Assembly: GCA_014905825.1 (NCBI GenBank)
Contig: JACGCN010000046.1
Coordinates: forward strand, 62,001 to 126,000
DNA: 64,000 nucleotides
Source of the DNA: Lyophyllum atratum
Lineage: Eukaryota > Basidiomycota > Agaricomycetes > Agaricales > Lyophyllaceae
Direction of reading: 5' to 3'
The notes beneath the pieces were generated by a model. The model ran no database searches and was not told where the DNA came from. It was given only the letters and a program-made list of their open reading frames with translations. A program made the translations under genes and the position numbers. The number at the start of each line of letters is the position of its first letter. The first letter of the stretch is position 1. Positions 10,851 through 21,369 of this stretch are shown here, in pieces.

Positions 10851-12143
10851 ATGGAAAACGACTCTCACAGCAACTTATGGGCCCCTCAGACCCACCTGTC
10901 ACCTTTGATCTCGCCTACTGCCTCTACGTCCAGCTTAGGCCGAGAGCGTAGCCGTGCCTACACCGCCCGCACGAACACGCCTTCACCATTACGATATGCC
11001 ACGTCGTACTCAAGCACGAGTCTTTCCGCTGCTCCATCATCAGATTTACACTCTATATCGAGTCCAGAGCCAAATCCACCGATTATACAAGATACGCAGC
11101 CCCCAAAGGCTGCACGCTCACCGGTATCGATCTTTCAATGGTCCAAGAATCGTAAATCACAATGTGAGTGTAAACTGCAGGTCCACGCTTACCTGACGAA
11201 TTTCTGCTTATGCTTAACAGTCCTAGCCGCACGCAGTCCCACATATTCTCGATCCACGCCCATCTCCAACGACACCCTTTCGGAAATCACCTCTAGCTCC
11301 TCCGCCTATGCCGTTACTCTTACTCTAACCCTCCATCAATCCACGTCACCTCCACGGGCCTCGGGTTCCAGAAGCGTAACGCGATCAGAGCACCCTGAAA
11401 CAGCGCTAACACCCAATCGCACGTGTCATGCGGATGAGCATAAGACTCACAAGCATAACGCTATCCTCCCCCGTTCGTCATCTCCTTTCACTCCTGCATC
11501 TAGACGTCCTCATAGAATCCGTCTAGGTCCTGCAGCTCCTGAAGTACACGTGTCTTTCCTCACCCCACGGCGACGCCAGCCCGCTCTTCAGATCCACCCC
11601 CTTCTCGTGCACACCTGCCTACAGCGCTCACCCCTGGCCTACGACGTCGCGCACCCGCCTTCTCCAGATAGCCTCATCGACAGACGTACGCGGTCCACCA
11701 TTCTTGCTGCAACGCTCGCCCAGCCAGCCACCAAACCCTCAACGCCAACTCTCGTCCTCAAATCACCCAAGTTCCCCTGGGCTATCGTCGCCACCTCCGC
11801 CCGCACCAAACACAGCAGGTCAGCTTCTGTCAGCAAAGTAAGATTGGACAACGGACCAGTAAGTAACCTCGACATCCTCCATGCCGTACACACCACCCTC
11901 GCCGCGCGCGTCACGCCACAGGAATGGTCCGCGCTTGGACAGAGAAGCCGGGCACAGCGGCGTATCATGCAGGAATATGAGCGGCGGTGTGTCCGTGCGG
12001 GTGGCGGGTGGGAAGAGGGCGTGCGGCGGATCGATTATCTCTGCGGGAAGACGCTCCTCATTGGGATCGAGGTGGACAAGGAGAAGAACAAGGGCGTAGG
12101 TAATTCAGACGTTATGGGCAGACTCGTGTTTACGAGTACGTAG
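10851..12143 (+). CDS. proline/serine-rich DUF6699-domain protein
   Basis: Two exons, 10851-11163 and 11221-12143; the 57-nt intron (GTGAGT..AACAG) is in phase 1 and would also read through in frame. The product has about 411 residues. I start at the ATG of MENDSHSNLW because the upstream in-frame ATG precedes unlikely sequence. The first 300 residues are disordered and rich in Ser, Thr, Pro and Arg. The C-terminal segment carries the marks of the basidiomycete DUF6699 domain: an LDILHAVHTTL helix, TPQEWSAL, an AQRRIMQEYERR helix and RRIDYLCGKTLLIGI. The function of the domain is unknown. Two further clear members lie at 17338 and 20334, and a diverged branch fills 45.9-64 kb. The tail after LIGIEV could contain one more intron. 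Confidence 0.8.
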   Translation: MENDSHSNLWAPQTHLSPLISPTASTSSLGRERSRAYTARTNTPSPLRYATSYSSTSLSAAPSSDLHSISSPEPNPPIIQDTQPPKAARSPVSIFQWSKNRKSQCECKLQVHAYLTNFCLCLTVLAARSPTYSRSTPISNDTLSEITSSSSAYAVTLTLTLHQSTSPPRASGSRSVTRSEHPETALTPNRTCHADEHKTHKHNAILPRSSSPFTPASRRPHRIRLGPAAPEVHVSFLTPRRRQPALQIHPLLVHTCLQRSPLAYDVAHPPSPDSLIDRRTRSTILAATLAQPATKPSTPTLVLKSPKFPWAIVATSARTKHSRSASVSKVRLDNGPVSNLDILHAVHTTLAARVTPQEWSALGQRSRAQRRIMQEYERRCVRAGGGWEEGVRRIDYLCGKTLLIGIEVDKEKNKGVGNSDVMGRLVFTST

Positions 12144-12380
12144 TGCCGTAGGTTCTGAAAACTGACATTGAGGCTCGCTTTTGTGCCTGGTATTATGACA
12201 GTATTATTTGGACGTTAATACATATGGCTAGACAGAACGATACAGAGTAGGATGTACAGATACAGGATGCAAGGACTAGGAGATACATGGACAGTTAGGA
12301 CATAGGAATGTAGGCATACAAATCGAAGACACAGGATACAGTGTTGAGAGTCCAGCTCAGCTCAGACAATAGCTGGCAAT

Positions 12381-13339
12381 CTAACTGCAGGATACGCCCA
12401 GATCAGGGAAGTCGTAGACGCCGGGGATCGCTGCCTCACACCCCATACGATCTCGATGCGAGTTGCAGTTGGTTTGATCGCCGGACGATGCGCAGCAACG
12501 GATGCAGAACCGATTGAGGGCGGGTTCAACTCTGCATTAAAGAAGGTCAGCGATTCGTTTCGCGAACCAGGTATCGGCGTACGTACAGTTCAATAAAACT
12601 AGCACCATATCCCCCAAAACTACACTGCGCTCCGTTGGGATACCGAACGTCGAATTGGCCGCCGGCGTCCCCGGTGTCGAGATGGAACTTGGATGGATCG
12701 ATGCAGCCCGTGACCTGGAAGGCGAGGATCAGTAACAACGAAGGCAGGACAGGGATGGCGTACTTGAATATAAGCCCCATCCTCCGAAGCCTCAAACGCA
12801 GCGGCCGTTATGAATCCGTCTGGAAATTGTTGCACGCAATTGGGCGATTCGGAACCAGGGGAGCAGAAAGAGATCCCGTCGGATTCAGCGTCCGAGATAA
12901 GTTCTATGGTCGGATGGTTAGCAGACTACGCGTAGGAGTCAGTCAAAGAAGCCTTACCTCCAGCTTTGCTTGGGAGGATGAGAGAGAAATCGTTTGTACC
13001 TGTTATGTGCACCGTCGTCGAAGGAGAGGAATCGCCCGTTGGCTCCGGTGTAGGACGCGTATCGATCGGCTCGGAGGAGGTTGGAGAGGGTTTGGTATCA
13101 AGATTCGATGCTTGGCGGGGTCTTAGGCGACTAGCGACAGAAGATGGAAACCAGCGAGGATGTCGTCGATGTTGCCGGACTCCGTTCGATAGATTCTCTT
13201 GGATGTTGGTTTCGTTTGAGTGATTGGCCCAGTATGTCGACGCGAGACTAGGAACTTCCGAGCGCTCTAGGAGCTTGAAAGCCGCAGCGTTGACGGAGAT
13301 CGCGAAGCAGAGAAGAGAAAGAATGGAGGTGGAGCGCAT
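12381..13339 (-). CDS. conserved basidiomycete secreted protein of unknown function, four exons
   Basis: Exons are 12958-13339, 12764-12903, 12587-12714 and 12381-12531, with introns of 54, 49 and 55 nt; the product has about 266 residues. I take the second in-frame ATG (MRSTSILSLLCFAISVNA), because it begins a proper signal peptide. A Ser/Thr/Pro-rich stretch (residues about 80-120) is followed by a conserved core: GISFCSPG, FPDGFITAAAF, a TGCIDPSKF block, GGQFDVRYPNGAQC, SFGGYGASFIELVEP, FCIRCC, and CNSHRDRMGCEAAIPG. The many cysteines imply disulfides. I recall this core from hypothetical secreted proteins of mushrooms and polypores, with no assigned function. The reading frame is intact across all splice junctions, which is good evidence that the model is right. 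Confidence 0.85.
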
Positions 13340-13638
13340 ATTGTATATTGGATGCAGTTGGATGGTGGTGGTTGAGAACGTTGAGGTGAAGATTGGTAAA
13401 GATAACATTGACAAATATTCGCCCGTTCTCCGGACACGGCCGGTTTTCTGTCAATCCATCTTCATCTCGAGCACTGAAGAAGTCGAACGAAGGCTCATTG
13501 GATTCAAGGCACGCGGGGTAAGTGCTTCGAGAAGGAGCAGAGAGACAATAAAATCTAGACTTCTAACCATTGGACAGTAGTGACCTAGAAGTCTTGCGCT
13601 GGCAAGGATTTCTCCATCTCCCTTGTAACGTTATCGCC

Positions 13639-13830
13639 ATGTCCGACCTCCAACTACCTTTTGAGGTACTTAATTTGATCCTCCAGGAGTCGAATCTCAA
13701 GCCACTCTATAGATCGAGTCTCATGCTGTCCCCGCGAGTTTGCCAGAATAGCGGAGGCCATCGCCATCAAGGTATACCTCGAAAGACACGGCTTCAAATC
13801 GATTTCGGTGCGTAGCACACGGCCATCCAC
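13639..13830 (+). pseudogene. broken F-box-like copy
   Basis: Starts with MSDLQLPFEVLNLIL, a typical F-box opening, and is then frameshifted; a second frame continues REFARIAEAIAIKVYLERHG, matching REFAQVAERIFIEKHL of the intact gene at 15649. No second exon follows. The intact copy at 13959 begins 130 bp downstream. Confidence 0.65.
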
Positions 13831-13958
13831 CATACAAAAGCACCGTCAGGAGGATTGTCGGCGATCAGGTCCAAATCTCGAACGAAAACAAGAACAACCA
13901 ACGTTGACCGGGAGATCAGAGTCAAGCCCGGGCCGACGACATCTTTGCTCCCACCGCC

Positions 13959-14887
13959 ATGGCGCAAGGTGGCGAGCTCGACTTTCCTGCCGACCTGTTC
14001 TACCCAATCCTGCTCCACATCAAGGACTTAACCTTCCTGTGGACAGTCTGCCGTGCAGTCTCCCGCGATTTCGCCACAGCCACCGAACATGTCTTTATCG
14101 CGAGACACTTGAGCAAGACGTGGCTTGTCATCGACGGAGGTAGGGCCAGCAGTCGATAATACCTTAGGCACAGCTATCTGAAACCGCGTACATAGGCTGC
14201 TGGTACTCCAATAAACAGGGGAAACTCCAGCTTTCCTCCGAGTTCAGTTTCGATCGTATGGACCCATCCAACCCTTCACGCGCGGTCTTTTCCGACAAAG
14301 AATGTGCGACCGTCTTCCATGCGAAGCTTGCCGCGAGATTACGTACCCGACTGAAATGGGGAAACCCTCCTCACTGCCCAAAGATCCTCGTACAAATCCG
14401 ACGCCAGATCAACGACACCGCGGTACCAGACCTCGAGGTCGACTATGATAGCCTCAAGTTGAGCTTCGCGTGGAAGGGGCTCTACAATGCCTTCTTCCGC
14501 GAGGAGAGAGAGTTCGAGCGGCGTAGGCAAGTCGTTGTATCAGAAATGACAGCCCAAGTCGAGAGGAATGAAGGGCTGGGTACTACCCAGGCTTGGGGAG
14601 CCGCCTTCGGTGCACATCTCAGGTCACTCACAGACAATCGGAACGCACTGAGACGTGAACGGATTTGCAGGGAGGTTTGGGAGAAAGAAGGGGTCACGTG
14701 GAAATGGGATGACGGTGAGGATGAGATCGAAGTTAAGGCATTGCAAGATCGTCGAAATGCGATTCAGTGGAAAAGTCCTTATAGCGACGAGAGCGATGGT
14801 GGAAAAGGCGGCGAGGATGATGATGAAGGGAGCTTGGACGAAGCTGAAGGGAGCTTGGACGACGACTCAAGCGGAAGCGAAAGGTAG
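13959..14887 (+). CDS. F-box-like protein, cluster copy 1
   Basis: Exons are 13959-14139 and 14196-14887 around a 56-nt phase-1 intron; about 290 residues. The first 60 residues form an F-box-like region: LDFPADLFYPILLHIKDLTF, then CRAVSRDFATATEHVFI. The second exon begins CWYSNKQGKL and has a conserved block KILVQIRRQINDTAVPDLEVDY, a WKGLYNAFFREEREFERRR helix likely to be a coiled coil, and an acidic tail of Glu, Asp and Ser. F-box proteins usually bring substrates to SCF ubiquitin ligases, but this group is divergent, so that role is inferred. The copy at 15649 has the same intron position and phase. The start at MAQGGELDF matches MASRSDLDF of that copy. Confidence 0.8.
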
Positions 14888-15336
14888 GTTGGATGAGTGC
14901 CAAATGCCCCGCGGCTTTTATATTATGCCTTACTATGTCAAGGAGACCGTACCACTGCTCCACGGCTATATAACCATATAAAAGTCCTATGTGCGACCTG
15001 GAGGTACGACACATACTGCTGTCTGGAGACACGTAACATGCACTGACTTTGGGACGTGATTCCTCATTCACAGGAAATAGGGCGGTAGCACACCAAGCGG
15101 ATGGTATGGTTTGGGTTCATCTCCTTGTCAGGCATGGGTTCATGAATATTGGTCGTGGCGTTTGACGGAGGCAATCCAAGACATACCGATATCGCATAGG
15201 CGCTCCGAGGGAAGCAGGGACAGAAGGTCGGTCGTAAGTCGGCGACACGATGGAATCAGGTCAGCTAACCCCGAGGCGAATAAGTAAGAATGATCCAGAC
15301 ATGCATCCTTACGGCTCCCTTTTGCCTCTTGCCATC

Positions 15337-15435
15337 ATGTCAAGGACTGAATTCGAGCTCCCCCCCGATCTATACCACTCCATACTCTCCAAACTTGATG
15401 ATCCCACTTTCCTTATACCTTCCCTTGATCTCTAG
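15337..15435 (+). pseudogene. truncated F-box-like copy
   Basis: A frame of 32 residues begins MSRTEFELPPDLYHSIL and DDPTFL, aligning with the first 27 residues of the F-box-like genes, and ends in a stop. The rest of the gene is absent before the next copy starts at 15649. Confidence 0.6.
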
Positions 15436-15648
15436 ATAGATGGCGTCAATCTAGACGCAAATGCAAGTTGGTGAGATCCGGTCTTACAAATTCCTTGCGT
15501 GAATGAAGCTGAACCAGGAAAGCAACGTGAATTTGAAAGGCCAGAAAAAGATCTGGAGCCCGGGAGAAAAAAATACACATAAATATGGCGATCCCGCATG
15601 GGGAATTGATGCATCATGATCGCCCCGTCTCTATCTCATCAAGGATCG

Positions 15649-16648
15649 ATGGCGAGTCGTAGCGACTTAGATTTCCCCCATGACCTCTTCTACCCCATTC
15701 TACGCTATGTCAAAGACATGACATTCCTATGGACAGACTGCCGTGCAGTCTCCCGTGAGTTTGCCCAGGTGGCAGAGCGTATCTTCATCGAGAAGCACCT
15801 CAAGAACAAGACATGGCTCGCCATCGACTGTGGTAAGTCACCCGCACTCTCTCCCTAACCAAAAACCCTGTCAAACCAAGTTCGCAGGCATGTGGCGCTC
15901 CCAGAAGTACGGCAAAGTCTACCTTGCGTGCGACTTCCAGTTCGACCGCTTCGACCCATCGAACCCAGCCCGCGCTATCTTCGCGGACAAGGGAAAGTGC
16001 GTGCCCGAGTACCGCCCCGAGCTCATCTCGCGGCTCCGTTCGAGACTGGCATATGGTAACCCCGCCCACAACCCCAAGATCCTCGTGCAGATTCGCCGCG
16101 AGGTCAACGACACGGCTGTACCGGGCCTCGAAGTCGACTACGACGGCCTGGAGATGAGCGTGGAGTGGAAGGGTATGATCAGCGCGTTCCTCCGCGAGGA
16201 GAAGGAGTACTCGCGGCGGAACGCGGAGTGGGCCGAGTCGAAGAAGCCGAGCTTGCGGGAGACGCGGGCTCGTATTGATGGTGGGGAGTTGGGTGAGATG
16301 GAGGCGATCGAGAAGCTGCTCCATATGTTTGGGAATATGATCCATGATACGCGCAAGGATCTGCGTCGTGAGCGGATCTGTAGAGAGGTTTTGGAGAAGG
16401 ATGGGGTGGAATGGACATGGCATGGGAATGAGGACGCGCGCGCTCTCGAGAAGCTGAAGGAGCAGCGTGCGGCACTGGGGTGGGGAGAGCCATACAGCGA
16501 TGAAAGCGATGGAGATGATGGCAGAGATGCTATGAACGAGGACAGTGATGAAGAGGATGAGGATGAGGACTTCGAGGATGAGGACGATGGGGATGAGGAT
16601 GATGAGGATGCGGACGATGATGAAGAGGACGAGGAGATGGAAGAATAG
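15649..16648 (+). CDS. F-box-like protein, cluster copy 2
   Basis: Exons are 15649-15832 and 15888-16648 with a 55-nt phase-1 intron; about 314 residues. The F-box-like start (LDFPHDLFYPILRYVKDMTF, CRAVSREFAQVAERIFI) is followed by a conserved middle (YGKVYLACDFQFDRFDPSNP, KILVQIRREVNDTAVPGLEV), a charged helical region, and a very acidic tail of about 45 residues dominated by Asp and Glu. The tail is longer and more acidic than in copy 1. An upstream in-frame ATG at 15616 would add 11 residues, but MASRSDLDF aligns with copy 1's start. The second exon is GC-richer than the surroundings. Its partner and function are unknown. Confidence 0.82.
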
Positions 16649-17337
16649 TGAATTATCTCGATCAGAGTGTGTTATATCCTTCGTGCTTGATTAACCACCA
16701 GTATGTCCGCTTTGGCGCCTTGTGGGATGGAATTTAGTGTGATATATGTTCCTACCGGTTACATAGAGTGTACATGGTGACATCTATCTAAGTGAGTAGT
16801 ATACAGGTATTGTGTTGCGGAGCCGACTAATGGTACAGATATACTGGGATCTGGGGTATCAGAGACGGGGGGTAATAGTAATGTCCAGAGTGGGGATAAT
16901 GCAGAGCAGGAAGGGGGATGTACGTCGACGAAGGGGCGTGCGGATGAGAGATCAGAGCTGATAGATGAGAACAGGGATAGCAGGGAGACTAGATAGCGAT
17001 GAGGGGTTAGGATAGCAAGACGACAGCGGAAATACAAGTAATGATACAGTCCAAGTCCAATAGAAGCAGGAGATCCGGAGAATGCGTGATACAAGATTGA
17101 GCTGGATGTAAAGTTGTCGATCTCAAGCAAACGAGCCGGCGTTTATGGTTGCGTTGAGATTTGAGAGTTGAGGTTGTCGGTACTTTTACGGGCAAAAGTT
17201 GAAAGGAAACCCGAGCCGTTGGCGGGTTAGCCGTTGCAGCTTAAGAAAGGACGCCAGCATTCTGCCAAGGCGGTGAGAAGAACGGTGGGCATGAACCAGC
17301 TCATAAAAAGCCGGCTCAAAGGCGCGCAGGGAACCCT
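16649..17337. other. no gene recognised
   Basis: Only chance frames; AT-rich 3' flanks of two convergent genes (the F-box-like copy 2 on plus, the DUF6699-type gene on minus). Confidence 0.5.
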
Positions 17338-17988
17338 TCAAGCGAAGTGGATTTCCCATACACCTGGTGTGCTCGGCGAGGGAACTAGCCCCATAAAATG
17401 GAACCTCCCAGATAACCGATCGAGGCATTTCATCCCTTGGGGATACTCGCTCGGATCCAACGTTGTGCGGCTATGGAAAGATGCCTGTGCACTGTTCCTC
17501 TCCTCCGGCGTGAGCGGAGAGAGCTCCGAACGGCTCATACCACGCTGCAGACGCGTGTGCATGACGTTGAGGACATCTTGAATGGTAACGCCTCCCACGT
17601 TCTCGACGTTGAAGGTGAACTCGCGGAGGCCTTGCACGGTTATACACGTTTTGGTAAGGGTGGGATAGAATGCTAGATCTGTAATCGGTTGGGGACGCGT
17701 TCTTATATCGTATTTTAACAGGTGACCTGGGGGCTGTAGCAAAGGATGTACAGAGGGTGGACCGTTTGGCCGTGGGGTGTCTGGATCGGTTCAGATCAGT
17801 AAACTTGAATGGCGTGTTGATCACGGGATGAGCCACTCACTCAAGGGTTGTGGAAATCTGACCGGCGTCGGGGGTGTAGAGACGGTACCCCATGAGGAAT
17901 AACTGACGTTGCTGGCCGGTGACTGGACCCGAATGTCAACGCTGCCTGGTGTACGCATCTTTGGGGTTGGAGGGGCCGGATAGTACAT
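17338..17988 (-). CDS. small DUF6699-domain protein
   Basis: Exons are 17841-17988 and 17338-17780, with a 60-nt phase-1 intron (GTGAGT..CCAG); about 196 residues. It starts MYYPAPPTPKMRTPG and has a short Pro-rich head of about 70 residues. The domain follows: ITDLAFYPTL, an FTFNVENVGGVTIQDVLNVM segment, MSRSELSPLTPEE, and a late MKCLDRLSGRFHFMGLVPS, the equivalent of the RVDYL..GL end of the larger members. The single phase-1 intron in the N-terminal part is shared with the gene at 10851 and with the right-hand expansion. Function unknown. Confidence 0.8.
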
Positions 17989-18340
17989 GGCGAGCTCGAG
18001 TCAGTTTACAGTGACGGCGGCGGGAGGGTGATGGGAGAGGGCGGTGAGGGTCAGAAACCCGACGAGTCATTTCGATCTTATAGCTGCTAGCGAATCAACA
18101 TGTTGAACTTTACGGGTCTGCAATGGGCGCTGTCACCGACGCGTCCTAATTGGTTGGAAGCGCGTAGAAAGTCATGGGATGTGCCTAAACGGGGCACCGA
18201 GGGCGCTAGAAACCGAAACATGACTCACAGTGGGTCACTGGTCGGGACCCACCGACATCGCGACTGATCAGCAGGGAGCGGGAGAACATCGGCATCTCCC
18301 GAATAGGAAAGATCGCACACCGTGGACCCTTGATAGTTCG

Positions 18341-18695
18341 CGCCCCGACGTCGATGATTGATTGGGCGCTTCTAAAGTTCAACATACATCAAAAGAATTC
18401 GGGGCGCCATTGTGCTAAACAGGGTCTCTTGGGTGGATGAAGGCGGGCGTATATGCGTATGTGGATATTCGATGCCAGATACCGAGCTCAGTAATGATGT
18501 GTCGGGGTCGGTGACAATCGCCCCGACGTCGTTGACTGATTGGGCGCTTGCAAATACATCAAAAGAATTCGGGGCGCCATTGTGCCAAACAGGCCCTCTT
18601 GGGTGGATGAGGGCGGGCGTATTTGCGTATATGGGTATTCGATACCAGATGCCGAACTCAGTAACGATGCGTCGGGGCCGGTGACGATAACACGG
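18341..18695 (+). repeat. tandem direct repeat, unit about 178 bp, two copies
   Basis: CGCCCCGACGTCG at 18341 recurs at 18519, and the whole unit (GATTGGGCGCTT, AAAAGAATTCGGGGCGCC, CTTGGGTGGATGA, GGCGGGCGTAT, GTCGGGG(T/C)CGGTGAC) is repeated with few differences. Frames pass through it, but they look like by-products of the repeat and not like a gene. Copy 1 has an extra short stretch near 18373 that is reduced in copy 2. Confidence 0.8.
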
Positions 18696-20333
18696 CGGAC
18701 GCGAACGCCGCAGACACGGGATTTATGGGACAGACTTCTAATGCAAATCCACGGAGAAGCTCAAGTCCTCGTGCTACGTTGAGTCTCGGTGCGGCAAGGC
18801 AAGCCTCATGCAGAAATCTCGCAACGGAAATGTTTAAATTCCACAAATACACTCGTAACGAAGCCAACCGAACAGGCAGTACATCCAGCGCCGGAGGTTA
18901 TACAAATGCTCGCGGCAAGCGGCCACAACTAGGCTAACCCGTCTCCGCGGTCGTATCTCGAGAATGGGATTCTATGCATGCATCACTCAGAATGTATTCC
19001 CTCGGGGGTTGAGGGCTGCTATCCGAATGAATCATCCTCTGACGGACGAAATAAAGATAACAAGACTCTCTGCGGCCCTCTTCCAAAAGAATGGATTTTG
19101 GGCGCCCTTGAGTCGGGGGTTTGCCAAACTTTCCAAAACTTAACGGAACGGGGGGCTTTCGATCATGATCGACGGTGACGCAGGGCAGGGATCGTTAGTC
19201 GCCGGATCTCGAGATTGCACAAGATTCGACGGCATGCGGTGGCAATCTGAACAATCCCGAGTTTGGCGGAGGCGTAGTGCGCACTGAACCGAACCAAGCC
19301 GCCCGCCGACTGTCGACCTGAAATGGGAAGAGTGCGTGGTCGGCAACTAACTCATGGTGAGGCCAGAGCGCACTGGGTTAAGGCTGAAATTGACCGAAGA
19401 GCAATGTCACGGGTAAATGGGAGATGGTGATAAGCGGTCCTCCGCGACGAGCTGATCATCCCATGCCAGAGCATAGTGGGGTCGGATGGTGGGGTCGATG
19501 TTGTGAGCCTGGGGTTGTGGTAGGGATGGCCATGCAAGAATATTTGCGGTACGAAACGAAAACCTGGCGGATCCTGGATTATGACGGCTATAATTTACTC
19601 AATAGTACGACGCAAATGGATGGCCATTGGCGACGCAACACGGAAAACGATACAGGCCATCAAGGGACCCACTTTACGGAGGGAAAATCGACATGACGCT
19701 TGAGTGCAGCGTAAGAGAATCGAACCCCTGGTAGGTCATCATCTGGCGCTCATGCTGTTCGACTGTATCGATGCCCCGTTCAGCACTATTGACACAGATG
19801 AAAACGGAGTCCAACTTACCAGGCTGGGCGAGGGTAGTCAAATGCTGGCAAAAACAAGAATTTCTGGTAGAAAACGTGTATAAACGCGTCCAGTCGCGTC
19901 GAGGATTTGTGGAAGAGAACATCAACATCAACATGGGCGTGATCCAAGGACGAGCACGGACCATAGATGTTTGAGCTCCGCTGGCCACGTGGATTTTCAG
20001 CCCGGCCGCCCAGGAGTCCAGGACCCAGGTTGATGTGTCAGTGCTAGTCTACAAGGTCTCTCTACAGTTCTTGCCCGTTCATAAAGTCAACAAAGCGCCA
20101 CGATCGCGATGGCATACTTTCTTAACCGCCAACAGACCTAAGCATCGTTTGATATAATATACAAGCCCATGTGAGTTAGAAGTACACAGCATATGTTTAT
20201 CCATAAAATTAAAACCATAGATCCCTAGTCTCGTGCCCATCCTCTCACCGGTACCTTCCCAATTTGGGTCCCTCCTATCCGACCTCCTCAAGACCATGCA
20301 TTCCAAGACGCCGGCCCACCCATCGAGAACAGC
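18696..20333. other. no gene recognised
   Basis: Frames of 60-105 residues on both strands have no motif or supportable exon structure. The right end is the 3' flank of the DUF6699-type gene. Confidence 0.45.
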
Positions 20334-21299
20334 TCACTCGACGATCAGCTTCATCACATCCCAGCCTTCGGCCCTCGCAACCCTCACCAACCCAATCATC
20401 CTCGTCTTCCCCAGCAAATAATCCACCCTCTTTACGCCCTTCGCCCTCTCCGAGTCAAATGTCGTCGGAACAGTTTGGCACCTCCTCGTGAACGCCCTCG
20501 ACACCGCCACCTCCTCCTTCTCACTCAAGCGCCCCCAATCCGCATGCGTTATCTGCCTGTGCATATTGCGGTGTACAGCCACCAACACATCCTGCAGTGA
20601 GATCGGCGGCGGCTGATAGCCCCCCGTTTGATACGGGTCCAGCTGGAGCTCGCAGGGCCAGTGCGGTAGCGCATCGCAGACGATCCGTAGACGGGTGATG
20701 GGCGGATGCGTCGCAGGCTGCATCATCTCTTCCGATCCCATAAGGCCTGACTGTCCACGCCCGTACAGCCGCAGCGGAGTGAAAGTGGGAAGCGAGAGGT
20801 CGAAGAAGAAGTCGGCGCGTGGGGACTCGGCGTTGATCCATGGGTTCACGTAGAAGTGCGTGAACAGGCTATTGGGCGAGAACCCTCCCGCACCGAACTG
20901 TGGAGGTGCATGTCCTGAGGCACCGAAGGAATGGCGACGATTGAGTCCGACTCCGATTGGGTACGTGGGCGGGGCTTGGAGCCACTGGCCATCGTCGGCT
21001 CCGTGCCATGATGGGCGGCGTTCGCGATAATATCTGTCCCAGGGTGTGGGATCGGAATCGACACCTAGACTTGGGAACGCAAATTGATCTGCCGGGGCTG
21101 AGCTGGGCAGTGGGATGCCTCCGCGATGGGGCGATTGATGTAGTGAGGCGGATTTGGAATACGGAGAGTTGGGGTATAAGGCTGAGTCGGGGATGAACGG
21201 GGTGCTAGGGTGGGGTGACGGAGCATAATATGGAGTTTGGTGGAATGGCGCTGTGTATTGCACACCGGGAGCTGGTGTGTAAACGTATGGGCCTGACAT
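20334..21299 (-). CDS. DUF6699-domain protein, intronless
   Basis: One uninterrupted frame of 321 residues, starting MSGPYVYTPAPGVQYTAPF. The first 140 residues are rich in Pro, Tyr, Ser and His and probably disordered. The domain occupies about residues 145-315: FYVNPWINAESPRADFFFDL, ITRLRIVCDALPHWPCELQL, ISLQDVLVAVHRNMHRQIT, a WGRLSEKEEVAVSRAFTRRC helix, and KGVKRVDYLLGKTRMIGLV. This is the most complete DUF6699 domain in the window and is the reference for the diverged members. Intron loss relative to its relatives may point to retrocopy or simple intron loss. A TATA box lies about 57 bp upstream. The molecular role is unknown. Confidence 0.88.
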   Translation of the reverse strand: MSGPYVYTPAPGVQYTAPFHQTPYYAPSPHPSTPFIPDSALYPNSPYSKSASLHQSPHRGGIPLPSSAPADQFAFPSLGVDSDPTPWDRYYRERRPSWHGADDGQWLQAPPTYPIGVGLNRRHSFGASGHAPPQFGAGGFSPNSLFTHFYVNPWINAESPRADFFFDLSLPTFTPLRLYGRGQSGLMGSEEMMQPATHPPITRLRIVCDALPHWPCELQLDPYQTGGYQPPPISLQDVLVAVHRNMHRQITHADWGRLSEKEEVAVSRAFTRRCQTVPTTFDSERAKGVKRVDYLLGKTRMIGLVRVARAEGWDVMKLIVE

Positions 21300-21355
21300 C
21301 TTGTGGGATCTAGTGGTGGAGGTAGTGAAGGGAGGTGAGCTGCGCTGAAGAGTTG

Positions 21356-21363
21356 GGCTTATA
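21356..21363 (-). promoter_or_regulatory. TATA box of the intronless DUF6699 gene
   Basis: TATAAGCC on the minus strand, 57-64 bp upstream of the ATG at 21299. Confidence 0.5.
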
Positions 21364-21369
21364 AGGCGG

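Noticed and set aside
15800..16493. Long minus-strand open frames opposite the F-box-like copy 2
   Set aside because: They are the antisense of a GC-rich, strongly codon-biased and acidic-tail exon whose plus-strand reading is supported by a paralogue.
18412..18782. Open frames of 80-90 residues across the 178-bp tandem repeat
   Set aside because: They exist only because the repeat unit lacks stops in those frames; the sequences differ between frames and have no start context or splice sites.
19690..19760. A GGTTCGATTC-like T-arm on the minus strand, suggesting a tRNA
   Set aside because: The T-stem can pair with wobbles, but no matching acceptor strand, D-arm or anticodon arm is found at the required distance.
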